NCBI GenBank assembly: GCA_002502785.1
Contig: DAQG01000046.1
Location: forward strand, 27,939 to 91,938
Source of the DNA: Methanothrix harundinacea
GTDB lineage: Archaea; Halobacteriota; Methanosarcinia; Methanotrichales; Methanotrichaceae
DNA: 64,000 bases
Reading direction: 5' to 3'
Shown here: one piece after another, positions 18,603 to 26,156 of the stretch
Layout: each line of letters starts with the position of its first letter
How positions within the stretch are numbered: the stretch's first letter is position 1
Made by a program: the position numbers and the translations under genes
The notes under the pieces: generated by a model
What the model was told of the DNA's origin: nothing
The model's input: only the letters and a program-made list of their open reading frames with translations
The model's database searches: none

Positions 18603-19022
18603 TCACAGAAATGGCAGCGGGTCTCTCTTTCTATAGACTAGGGCCTGGCAGATGGCTATGAGATCTCCAGTCTCGGTTTTGACCTGGATGCTGTAGGTTG
18701 CAACTCTGTTGGACCTGCTGACCTCTTTTCCTTCCGCCAGGAGGGTGTCCCCCTTCTTCGGACTGCTGACGTAGGTGACGCTCATGCTGAGGGCCACAGA
18801 TACCGTGCCGTGGGAGTTTGAGGCGACCTCAAAGGCCTCGTCGATCAGGGAGAATATGGCTCCACCGTGGGCCATACCGAAGACGTTCTCCATATCCTCG
18901 GTGAACTTCATCTCCACCAGTGAGCGGCCGCTGTCCACCTCGACCAGTTTGAGCCCCATCTTCTTCGCGTAGGGCTCCTCTTCGACCCTCTTTCGGATCG
19001 CCTCGAATATCTCTTCACCCAT
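18603..19022 (-). CDS. PaaI-type hotdog thioesterase
   Basis: 139 residues from ATG 19022; a TTG one codon earlier is possible. The hotdog fold is clear: NVFGMAHGGAIFSLIDEAFE carries the HGG-x-x-x-x-x-x-D/E pattern of PaaI/4HBT enzymes, followed by VTYVSSPKKGDTLLAEGKEV and a C-terminal strand pair. The family hydrolyses acyl-CoA thioesters, with phenylacetyl-CoA and similar compounds as known substrates; the substrate here is unknown. GGGAGATG is 6 bases before the ATG, and a TATA box (GATAAATAG) lies at 19060-19068. Confidence 0.9.
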   Translation of the reverse strand: MGEEIFEAIRKRVEEEPYAKKMGLKLVEVDSGRSLVEMKFTEDMENVFGMAHGGAIFSLIDEAFEVASNSHGTVSVALSMSVTYVSSPKKGDTLLAEGKEVSRSNRVATYSIQVKTETGDLIAICQALVYRKRDPLPFL

Positions 19023-19077
19023 CAATCAGCATCTCCCAACAATCGCTTTTGCCGTCTGAACTATTTATCTCAACGTC

Positions 19078-19620
19078 TCAAAGTTTGAGGTCGTATCTGA
19101 CCTCGGTGACGGTGCTACCCCAGATCTCGGAGGTCTTCTCTTCCCTCCTCTCAAAGCCCAGGGATTCGTAGAGGCTTGTTGCGGCCTCAAGCCCCCGAAC
19201 CGTCCAGAGGAAGACTCTGGAGTACCCGACAGATCGAGCGAAGTCCAGCGCCTCCTTCACGAGCTTCCGACCAAGGCCCTGTCCTCTTACCTCCGGGTCC
19301 AAGAGGAGCCATCGGAGCTGGGCCTCGCCGTCGGAGACGTTCACGATGGCGACAGACCCGACGATCGGTCCCGCTTTTCCTTCTCCGACCTCCTCGGCAC
19401 CCACCACACGCTCGACGATCCAGATCCGGTCCCGATCCGATCTGGACTTGACGAACTCGGCCAGAGGTCCTGCGACGTAGGCATCGAAGGTGTGGTCCCA
19501 CCCCTGCTCCTCGGCATAAACGACGCCGTGAAGGTGCACCACAATCCCTATATCGCCGGGTCTCAGGTCAGTTCGTATCGAGATCGAATGGTTCCGGTTC
19601 TTTGAGAGCTTCGCCAACAT
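19078..19620 (-). CDS. GNAT-family N-acetyltransferase
   Basis: 180 residues. The acetyl-CoA binding motif A is LLLDPEVRGQGLGRKLVKEA (R/Q-G-x-G at about 113-117), followed by motif B VFLWTVRGLEAATSLYESLG and the ending GFERREE. The substrate is unknown; the long N-terminal part (LHGVVYAEEQGWDHTFDAYV) resembles acetyltransferases that sit next to or are fused with MarR regulators. A TATA-like GAAATATGTCG lies about 30 bases upstream of the ATG, so the transcript is probably near leaderless. Confidence 0.9.
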   Translation of the reverse strand: MLAKLSKNRNHSISIRTDLRPGDIGIVVHLHGVVYAEEQGWDHTFDAYVAGPLAEFVKSRSDRDRIWIVERVVGAEEVGEGKAGPIVGSVAIVNVSDGEAQLRWLLLDPEVRGQGLGRKLVKEALDFARSVGYSRVFLWTVRGLEAATSLYESLGFERREEKTSEIWGSTVTEVRYDLKL

Positions 19621-19729
19621 GTCGCGAGTCGTCTTAGCATCTCGACATATTTCAAAATTGCCTTTCTCATCCCTCTCCTTTTGTTGTTAGGCGGTGAACT
19701 TTTAGTCCTAGCCCGGCAAAGGTCTGAAC

Positions 19730-20071
19730 ATGGGTCCAGAAGATCGGCCAGATGTCGGAATCGGTATAGAGCCCGCCGGGAGCGACGCGGAGGCGCCGAA
19801 GTCGTGGGAGTCGGCCGAGGGCCACAGGTTCGCCCTCGAGGTCCTTCAGCTAAGGGTCAGGAGAGATATCTTGAAGTTCATCGGCGAGGGCGTCGTGTCC
19901 ACGGAGGAGATCGCCGAAAAGTTCGGCATCCACGAGAGGCAGGCAGCCTTCCACCTGGCTATGCTCGATAAAGCCCTGGTTGTCGAGCCAGTTTCCGGCG
20001 GCTACAGGTCCACGCCCACCGGCCTGCTCTATCTCGAGAAGGTCGAAACCTCGTACCCTGGAAAATTTTAA
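19730..20071 (+). CDS. Winged-helix DNA-binding protein, ArsR-like
   Basis: 113 residues with an acidic 30-residue N-terminal extension and then a winged helix: RVRRDILKFIGEGVVSTEEI, then FGIHERQAAFHLAMLDKALV, and a short wing YRSTPTGLLYLE. No metal-binding cysteines are present. The ligand and targets are unknown. It lies 52 bases before the secreted metalloprotease gene in the same direction and could regulate it or share its transcript. Confidence 0.75.
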   Translation: MGPEDRPDVGIGIEPAGSDAEAPKSWESAEGHRFALEVLQLRVRRDILKFIGEGVVSTEEIAEKFGIHERQAAFHLAMLDKALVVEPVSGGYRSTPTGLLYLEKVETSYPGKF

Positions 20072-20122
20072 ACGATATGGTGTCCATAAAGTTCTGGGTA
20101 TATTTCTGGCGGGTGAGCGATT

Positions 20123-21502
20123 TTGAGAACAATCTTGCAGTTAGGGCTCGCTTTGGCGGTGGGCCTGGCTTTGACATTGGGGACGGGCCTCGGGGCGGAT
20201 CTCGTCATGGAAAAGAGCCCGAGCCTTCTGAAAACTCCCCTGGACGCATCCATCGGATCGAGGCTCAGCATAGTTGAGCCGGTTGAGGCGGCTAAAGAGC
20301 AGGAAGAACGTTATTTTCTTGTCGGAACCCTGGACGACATCAAGGCGGTCATAGTAACTGACGCTGGCGAGCAGCAGACCAGTCTCAAGGGCGAGATCGT
20401 CTTCGCAACCGAGCCGGATGAGCGGGGCGATCTCAGCCTGGTTCTGACCAGGCTCAACCTGGTATCGAGCGGGGTTGCCACAAAGAAGGGCGAGTCGGGG
20501 GTCATCGGCCTCAACCTGGCCGAGCCTGAGTACAAGGGCACCTACGATTCCAGAACCGGCCACTTCTCGGCCGAGTTCGATTCCACCCTCCACTACGCCC
20601 AGATCGACGAGATCATGGGCTACATTCCCAGCAAGTCCGAGGAGGGCGACCTCTTCCTCTCCTACACCGAGTCGATGGGAGGCAAAATAGAGGGGAGGCT
20701 TCCAGAGGGGATGAAGGCGGCGGACGAGGGCGAGGTCACCATGAACGCCGAGATCCGTCTGGAGCTTGAACGCACCGTCGTCGGATCGCTCCGGAGCATG
20801 GTGGTCTACCTCGACATCACTAAGCTTTGGTGGTACTTGGAGACCAGCCCCTCCGAGATCCTCCTGGTCCAGCCGGTCTTCATAGGTACTGGACCCTCGG
20901 ACCCTTCGGCCACGGGAACCGTCTACAACACCCTTCTGGACGGATCGGCGGAGATCTGGGACCGGTGCGGAACCGTCCGGTGCATTGCAATCCGGTCCAG
21001 GACCCCCGTCTACATCAACAACAACGCCTACCGGGTGCTGAACAGCGAGGCTGAGGCTGCAGCCCTCCGGGCGGAGGTCAACGTCGCGGATGCGGTGGAG
21101 GTCTTCGTGGTGGAGGAATGGGATCCATACTATGACGGCGGCGGAGCATGCTGGAGCAGCGGGACCGCCTCCGCCAAGATCGTGACTTGTGATCAGCAGA
21201 TGGCAGTGCCATGCCCGATGCCTGCTGGCCTCTGGGGATGTTCGGTCGCCGAGGGCGGCTCTTGCGGCGACGTGAATTATTACCATCTCGCCCACGAGCT
21301 GGGCCACGCTTTGAACCTCCTCCATCCTGGAGAGTATCGGTCGGGGATGGTGGCGGGATCCTCGGGTTCGATCCTGGAGCCCAGCGGCTTTTGTCGCGAC
21401 AACCCGGACGTTCAGAGCGCTAGAAACTGCCGCAGCGCCTCAAGTCCGCTTCTATATTCGGGCAGATCCACCTGCACGGGAAGCCCCGACATCATGGACT
21501 GA
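20123..21502 (+). CDS. Secreted zinc metalloprotease
   Basis: 459 residues. The start is TTG at 20123 with GGTGAG 5 bases upstream. It gives a clear signal peptide (LQLGLALAVGLALTLGTG). Residues 391-404 read HELGHALNLLHPGE, a HExxHxxxxxH zinc site of the metzincin/gluzincin kind. The C-terminus ends SPDIMD, whose Met could act as a Met-turn. Several cysteines near the active site (GCSVAEGGSCGD, FCRDNPDVQSARNC) suggest disulfides. The region before it, with threonine- and acid-rich beta segments, is probably a propeptide or adhesion domain. The enzyme should act outside the cell; the substrate is unknown. Confidence 0.82.
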   Translation: MRTILQLGLALAVGLALTLGTGLGADLVMEKSPSLLKTPLDASIGSRLSIVEPVEAAKEQEERYFLVGTLDDIKAVIVTDAGEQQTSLKGEIVFATEPDERGDLSLVLTRLNLVSSGVATKKGESGVIGLNLAEPEYKGTYDSRTGHFSAEFDSTLHYAQIDEIMGYIPSKSEEGDLFLSYTESMGGKIEGRLPEGMKAADEGEVTMNAEIRLELERTVVGSLRSMVVYLDITKLWWYLETSPSEILLVQPVFIGTGPSDPSATGTVYNTLLDGSAEIWDRCGTVRCIAIRSRTPVYINNNAYRVLNSEAEAAALRAEVNVADAVEVFVVEEWDPYYDGGGACWSSGTASAKIVTCDQQMAVPCPMPAGLWGCSVAEGGSCGDVNYYHLAHELGHALNLLHPGEYRSGMVAGSSGSILEPSGFCRDNPDVQSARNCRSASSPLLYSGRSTCTGSPDIMD

Positions 21503-21607
21503 AGGCCCGGAGGCTGCCCCATGGGGCCGGTCCCCGGGCAGCTTTCGATCATTTTTGTCGTAGGATTTTTTTGATAGAATATTCGTTGATAGGATAAGCC
21601 CCAAAGG

Positions 21608-21829
21608 TCATTCCCTCAAAACCCCCATCCATCCGGTCCCGCCGCAGGCTGGGCATCCCTTGATGCAGAGCCTTCCTGTGCCGTTGCAGAGGGCGCACCG
21701 TTTCGCGGGCTGGGCTACCGTCACCATCCCTCGACCGCAGCAGGCGGGGCAGCGCCTTCCTCCAGATTCGCCCGCGCCTTTGCAGAATGCACAAGTTTCG
21801 GGAGCATGCTTCGCCGGGGACATAGACAT
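21608..21829 (-). CDS. Small protein of four DnaJ-type CxxCxGxG zinc knuckles
   Basis: 73 residues. Four repeats are present in order: CAFCKGAG, CPACCGRG, CALCNGTG and CPACGGTG. They are exactly the zinc-binding repeats of the DnaJ central domain, but no J domain or client-binding domain is present. A longer minus-strand frame covers the same bases but has no recognisable content, so I reject it. A TATA-like GTAATATATC lies at 21850-21859 and the ATG is only about 25 bases downstream, so the mRNA is probably leaderless. It may be a stand-alone zinc or thiol chaperone; the function is inferred from motif only. Confidence 0.8.
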   Translation of the reverse strand: MSMSPAKHAPETCAFCKGAGESGGRRCPACCGRGMVTVAQPAKRCALCNGTGRLCIKGCPACGGTGWMGVLRE

Positions 21830-22192
21830 GCTTCGGTCTATTCAGGGTATGATATATTACCTGCTCCACTGCCATGGCGCTTGCAAACCACCCCTGCCCT
21901 GTAACAATTAAACCGAAAAGCTTATTACTAAATATGATTGTAGCATGAAATGCCGCGCGAACGGCGCCATCCTGACCTCCACCGCACGAAAGCCTTGTGC
22001 CGAATCTGTGCTCATTTCGACAGAAAAGTGCCCGAACGTTGAGCGACGTTCGGGCCCGCTCTCCCGCTATCAACGGTTGGAAGGGTGGCGTTCAGCCATC
22101 GGGCCGGGTCCAACGGTCACGATCGGGATAATGGCGAGAGAAGCTGTCGGCCACCAGACCGTATCTTTCTCCTATTTTTTTATTATTCGGTA
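21830..22192. other. Intergenic region with a strong inverted repeat
   Basis: This 363-base stretch separates the zinc-knuckle gene from the CDP-alcohol transferase gene, both on the minus strand. It holds the TATA box of the former (21850-21859) and a perfect 10-bp inverted repeat, GCCCGAACGT-TGAGCG-ACGTTCGGGC, at 22030-22055. The repeat is 137 bases beyond the stop of the CDP-alcohol gene and lacks a following T-run on the minus strand, so its role as terminator is uncertain. No convincing ORF. Confidence 0.45.
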
Positions 22193-22816
22193 TTAGCCCC
22201 TTCTACCGTACTTGATCGCGAGAAATATCCTCTGAACAGCGGTCAGGTTTGAGAGAACCGCGGCGAGGACGATGGCGCCCACCAGCCAATCGTTCCCGAA
22301 GAGGAGGGCAATGATCATCCCGGCGTAGATTAGGATAAGCCTCTCGGCCCTTTCGAGAAGCCCTCCCATCTTTTTTGCCAAAACCTCCTGGTCCTCGACA
22401 AGGCCCCGGTGGTCGGCGTAGGCTCGGACGAAGGAGGTCATCACCGCCCCGAAGATGAGGATCCCAATCCAGGCGCCGATCGGGATCAAAAACCAGGTTT
22501 CTGGGCCGAGATAAAAAAGGAGGCCGAGGATCAGGAGGGCTTCAACGTATCTGTCGAGGACCCCGTCCAGAAAGGCTCCGGCCGCCGAGGTCCGGCCAGT
22601 CGCCCTCGCAACAGCCCCGTCCACCATGTCGAGGGCCCCCGATAGGAGGAATAGAAGGAAGCCGAGGAGGAGCCTGTGGTCCCAGAGGGCCAAAAACCCA
22701 CCGAAGGCGACCGCCAGGGCGAGGGCGGTCCAGGCGTTGGGGGATAGGCCGAGACGGGAGAGGCCCGCCAGAGATCTGTCCACCTTCTTTCCGTCCACCA
22801 GACGGGACTTGAGCAT
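22193..22816 (-). CDS. CDP-alcohol phosphatidyltransferase, probable archaetidylinositol phosphate synthase
   Basis: 207 residues with about six membrane helices. The catalytic motif of the family is complete: D63-x-x-D66-G-A-x-A-R71 (DMVDGAVAR), then G80-x-x-x-D84-x-x-x-D88 (GAFLDGVLDR). These enzymes join CDP-archaeol to an alcohol phosphate; archaeal members of this length mostly make archaetidylinositol phosphate. The product assignment is by family. A TATA-like GGTTTAATACC lies about 30 bases upstream of the ATG. Confidence 0.85.
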   Translation of the reverse strand: MLKSRLVDGKKVDRSLAGLSRLGLSPNAWTALALAVAFGGFLALWDHRLLLGFLLFLLSGALDMVDGAVARATGRTSAAGAFLDGVLDRYVEALLILGLLFYLGPETWFLIPIGAWIGILIFGAVMTSFVRAYADHRGLVEDQEVLAKKMGGLLERAERLILIYAGMIIALLFGNDWLVGAIVLAAVLSNLTAVQRIFLAIKYGRRG

Positions 22817-22878
22817 CGAGGTCGGAGACGAAATGGAGGTATTAAACCCTTTTGTCCTCTTCTAACCAGAATTTCAGG

Positions 22879-24108
22879 TCACAATCCCAGATCTGCCAGG
22901 AACCGCTCGATCCTGTCGATCGCCTCCAGGATCTCCTCTCTCGATGTGGCATAAGAGCAGCGGAGGAACCCCTCGCCGCTTTCACCGAAGGCGTTTCCTG
23001 GAACTGCCGCCACCTTCTGCTCTTTTAAGAGCTGTTCCGCAAACTCCTCGGAAGAAAGGCCCGTCCCCTCGATGGAGGGAAAGGCGTAGAAGGCTCCCTT
23101 CGGCTCAAAGCAGGGCAGGCCGAGCCTCTCCAGCTCTGAGACGAAGAGGCGCCTCCTTCTGTCGTACTCCCGCTTCATCGCCTTCATCTCCGACTCGCCC
23201 CGGCGGAGGGCTTCGACCGCCGCCACCTGGGCCATCGTCGGGGCGCAGAGCATCGTGTACTGGTGAACTTTGGTCATCGCCCCTATGATCGCGGGGTCTC
23301 CGAGGGCGTATCCTACCCTCCATCCAGTCATGGCGCAGGACTTGGACATCCCGTTCAACAGGACCGTCCTATCTTGCATTCCCTCGAGCTGGGCGAAGCT
23401 CGCGTGCCTGCCGTTGTAGGTGAGCTTGGCGTATACCTCGTCTGAGATGACAAGAAGGTCGTTTTCCATCACCAGGTCCGCGATCTCCTCCAGGTCCTCC
23501 CGGGTCATGATCGCTCCGGTGGGGTTGTTCGGGTAGCTCAAAACCAGGGCCTTCGTCTTCTCGTTTATGGCGTCAGCGAAGTCCTCGGGACGGAGCTTGA
23601 ACTCTTCGGATAGCCTCGTGGCGACAGGCCTTGGAACGCCTCCCGCGAGGAGGATATCGGGGACGTAGGCGACGTAGCAGGGCTGAGGCACGATCACCTC
23701 GTCGCCGGGGTTCAAAGTCGCCCTGAAGGCGAGGTCGACGGCCTCGGAGACGCCGGTGGTGACCAGGATCTCCTCTTCGGGATCGTAGTCGAGGCCCAGG
23801 TCCTCTTTCGTCGATTCCGCCAAGATCTCCCTCAGCTCCAGAAGGCCCTTGTTTGGGGTGTAAGAGGTGTGGCCGCCTTCAAGAGAGTAGATGCATGCTT
23901 CCCTGATGTGCCAGGGGGTCGCAAAGTCCGGTTCTCCCACCCCGAGGCTGATCACGTCCTCCATCCCCACGACGATGTCGAAGAACTTTCTGATCCCCGA
24001 AGGCGGCATCTCCCTCACCGTCGTCGAGAGGTGGGAATCGGGACGCCAGAGAGCGGGCTTCTCCATAGCGAGCTTCTTGTTTTCTGCGCCGATCTCGCTA
24101 TTCGTCAT
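22879..24108 (-). CDS. PLP-dependent aminotransferase, class I/II (AspB-like)
   Basis: 409 residues. Fold type I aminotransferase with SYPNNPTG (Asn195 binding PLP), ISDEVY (Asp223), and the Schiff-base lysine K256 in NGMSKSCAMTGWRVGY. An N-terminal helix region ends in LGVGEPDFATP. Close archaeal relatives transaminate aspartate, aromatic or branched amino acids; I cannot choose between them. Its ATG overlaps the stop of the Lrp-type regulator gene (ATGA at 24105-24108). This pairing of regulator and aminotransferase is conserved in methanogens and suggests local feedback control. Confidence 0.92.
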   Translation of the reverse strand: MTNSEIGAENKKLAMEKPALWRPDSHLSTTVREMPPSGIRKFFDIVVGMEDVISLGVGEPDFATPWHIREACIYSLEGGHTSYTPNKGLLELREILAESTKEDLGLDYDPEEEILVTTGVSEAVDLAFRATLNPGDEVIVPQPCYVAYVPDILLAGGVPRPVATRLSEEFKLRPEDFADAINEKTKALVLSYPNNPTGAIMTREDLEEIADLVMENDLLVISDEVYAKLTYNGRHASFAQLEGMQDRTVLLNGMSKSCAMTGWRVGYALGDPAIIGAMTKVHQYTMLCAPTMAQVAAVEALRRGESEMKAMKREYDRRRRLFVSELERLGLPCFEPKGAFYAFPSIEGTGLSSEEFAEQLLKEQKVAAVPGNAFGESGEGFLRCSYATSREEILEAIDRIERFLADLGL

Positions 24109-24596
24109 GCGGTGACCACCAGTCGTTTGGGCTGGGTCCTGTCGTAGAGGATGACCCCGTGCTCCTTGTAGCTTTTGAGGACGAAATGGGTGCAGGTCGA
24201 CTCGACCCCTTCGAGGGTCGCTATCTTCTCGGTGACGAAGAAGGCGACGTCCTTCATGGACCTGCCCCTGACCGTGAAGGATATGTCGTGGTCGCCGGAT
24301 ATCAGCCTCACCGACTGGACTTCGGAGAACCGGGCGATCCTCTCGGCGATGGCGTCGTAACCCTTGTCCCGCTGGAGAGATACCTTCAGCTCGATCATGG
24401 CGTAGACGTAGCCGTCATCGATCTTCTCCCAGTTGATCATGGTCATGTACTTCCTTATGACCCCCGACTCCTCCAGGCTCTTGATCTCTGCTGCGACCTC
24501 CTCCTCTGAACGGCCCAGCAGGGTTGCGATCTCCCCTGGGGTGGCCCTGGCGTTCTCCTCCAGCACCTCTAAGATCTCCTTGGCGAAGTCCCTCAT
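24105..24596 (-). CDS. Lrp/AsnC-family transcriptional regulator
   Basis: 163 residues. An N-terminal HTH (ILEVLEENARATPGEIATLL, SEEEVAAEIKSLEESGVIRK) is followed by a RAM effector-binding domain (VYAMIELKVSLQRDKGYDAI, then SGDHDISFTVRG). Such proteins sense amino acids. It is transcribed first in a two-gene operon with the aminotransferase, so it probably controls that gene and itself. A TATA box (AACTATAATCC) lies at about 24622-24632, roughly 30 bases before the ATG. Confidence 0.93.
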   Translation of the reverse strand: MRDFAKEILEVLEENARATPGEIATLLGRSEEEVAAEIKSLEESGVIRKYMTMINWEKIDDGYVYAMIELKVSLQRDKGYDAIAERIARFSEVQSVRLISGDHDISFTVRGRSMKDVAFFVTEKIATLEGVESTCTHFVLKSYKEHGVILYDRTQPKRLVVTA

Positions 24597-24724
24597 AGAT
24601 CCTTCCGTTTCGATCTGAAAAGGATTATAGTTTTCCTCTGGGGTTTGCCCCCCCCTTTCCCGTCACGTCACTGCGTTTTTACGGGGCGTGACGACATATT
24701 TGTCCAAAGGCGAATCGAGAAACG

Positions 24725-25060
24725 TCACCACCAGTCTCTGATGAGCATCTCAAAGAAGGTCCCATTCCATGTGGTGTTGACGTGAAGGGGAATCGGGTCC
24801 ACAGGGCCGGTGAGGTTCTCGAAATCGCGGAACATGCTATCGTTTCTCATGAGATGATAGAAGGGTGGATCCGCTCCGGCTGGTGATCTGGTCTCGTTGA
24901 AGATCCCCTCCCCTGCTGAGCGGTTCACAAACCCGATCCCCTCTCCGGCCAGGAGAGCCTCCAGCTCGTCCAAGTCGCCGGTGAAGTTGAGGGCGAGTGG
25001 GTCCAGAGCGGGCGATGCCGCCGCCACCGTCGAGAAGAGAAGGAAGAATATCAGACGCAC
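24725..25060 (-). CDS. Small secreted protein with many N-glycosylation sequons
   Basis: 111 residues from GTG 25060, supported by GGAGG 6 bases upstream. The N-terminus MRLIFFLLFSTVAAASP is a signal peptide. The mature part of about 95 residues carries seven N-x-S/T sequons (NFT, NRS, NET, NDS, NLT, NTT, NGT), an unusually high density that suggests a heavily glycosylated surface protein. No domain is recognised. It lies directly downstream of tRNA-Thr on the same strand. Confidence 0.7.
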   Translation of the reverse strand: MRLIFFLLFSTVAAASPALDPLALNFTGDLDELEALLAGEGIGFVNRSAGEGIFNETRSPAGADPPFYHLMRNDSMFRDFENLTGPVDPIPLHVNTTWNGTFFEMLIRDWW

Positions 25061-25095
25061 GTTCTGCCTCCGGAATCGATAGAATTTTGGTTTTA

Positions 25096-25169
25096 AGCCC
25101 CGGGCGTGATTCGAACACGCGACCTAGTGATTACAAGTCACTCGCTCTAGCCAGCTGAGCCACCGAGGC
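25096..25169 (-). tRNA. tRNA-Thr(TGT)
   Basis: A 74-base cloverleaf: acceptor GCCTCGG/CCGGGGC with one T-G pair, anticodon stem GTGAC/TCAC-type with loop CTTGTAA, and T arm GCGTG-TTCGAAT-CACGC. The anticodon TGT reads ACA (threonine). The discriminator is T, as usual for archaeal tRNA-Thr, and no CCA is encoded. No intron. Confidence 0.93.
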
Positions 25170-25197
25170 CCGTTTCCTCTCGTACCATCCTCAACAT

Positions 25198-26115
25198 TTA
25201 AAGACTTTGCTCCGCCCGGACCCGGTCCAGGAGCCTGCAGCTTGCGCAGATCCCGTCGCTGGACGGCTCTCCGCACCGGTTGCAGGGTATGACCTCGTAA
25301 GAGCCGGGGGGCTCCCGCGCGAGGATTTTGTCAAAGCCTTTCATGATCGAGTACTTGGTTCCAGGGTGCTTCGCCTCGATCTCGTTCAAGAGGTCTTTCA
25401 CCTCCTGCCTCATGGCCCTCGATATGTAGGGACAGGCCGAGGTGTCGATGGGAATATTGTGGGTTATGGCGTAGATTCCCATCTCTTTCTCAGGAACGCG
25501 GCGCAGCGGCTTTATTCGGGGTACCATGCCCGCAAGAGCCCTCTTCGGTCTGAGCCTGTAGAGCCGGTCGACGTCCCCTTTCAGATAGTTGAGCATCACC
25601 GTTTGGGCCTCGTCGTCGAGGTTGTGGCCTGTGGCGACGGCGTCGGCCGAAAGCTCCCGAGCCGTTTTGTTCAGAAGCCCCTTCCGGAGGACGCCGCAGA
25701 AGCTGCATGGTCCCTGGGCGTGGCCCTGGGAGGCCATCAGGTCTGTGGTGACGCCGAAGTTGTCCTCGAGCTTCTCGACGACGTGCTCGATTCCGAGCTG
25801 CTTTGCAACTGCCTCCGCCGCCTGAATCGTCTTCGTCCTGTATCCCTCGATACCCTCGTCGATGGAGATGGCCAAAAGCTCCACGTCATCTCTGTATGAG
25901 AAGAGGTTGTGGAGGATCATGAGAAGGGAGGAGCTGTCTTTGCCGCCGGAGACGGCCACTGCTATCCTGCAGGGTTTCCCGAATATCCTGTAGGCCCGGA
26001 GGACCTCCTTTACCTTTCTGTGGACGTCCTCCTCGAAGTGCTGGGCGCAGAGGTGCTTTCCCGAGTACTTCTGAAATATCACAGCCCGCCCCGAGCACTT
26101 GTCGCATGATATCAT
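25198..26115 (-). CDS. ncsA: NcsA/Ncs6-type tRNA U34 2-thiolation protein
   Basis: About 305 residues from ATG 26115 (MISCDKCSGRAVIFQ). An in-frame GTG at 26160 would add 15 residues, overlap the pelota stop and lacks a good Shine-Dalgarno. A PP-loop SGGKDS (residues 56-61) activates the tRNA with ATP. GPCSFCGVLRK holds the CxxC that binds the Fe-S cluster, and zinc fingers lie at both ends (CDKC, and CNRCGEPSSDGICASC near the C-terminus). It makes 2-thiouridine at the wobble base of Lys, Glu and Gln tRNAs. It is cotranscribed with pelota, another translation gene. Confidence 0.88.
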   Translation of the reverse strand: MISCDKCSGRAVIFQKYSGKHLCAQHFEEDVHRKVKEVLRAYRIFGKPCRIAVAVSGGKDSSSLLMILHNLFSYRDDVELLAISIDEGIEGYRTKTIQAAEAVAKQLGIEHVVEKLEDNFGVTTDLMASQGHAQGPCSFCGVLRKGLLNKTARELSADAVATGHNLDDEAQTVMLNYLKGDVDRLYRLRPKRALAGMVPRIKPLRRVPEKEMGIYAITHNIPIDTSACPYISRAMRQEVKDLLNEIEAKHPGTKYSIMKGFDKILAREPPGSYEVIPCNRCGEPSSDGICASCRLLDRVRAEQSL

Positions 26116-26156
26116 CGTACCGACCGGGATCTGCTGAGATATAAGAACATATCCCG

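Noticed and set aside
21549..22073. A 174-codon minus-strand frame overlapping the zinc-knuckle gene
   Set aside because: Its translation has no family features, while the shorter overlapping frame holds four perfect CxxCxGxG repeats and its own TATA box.
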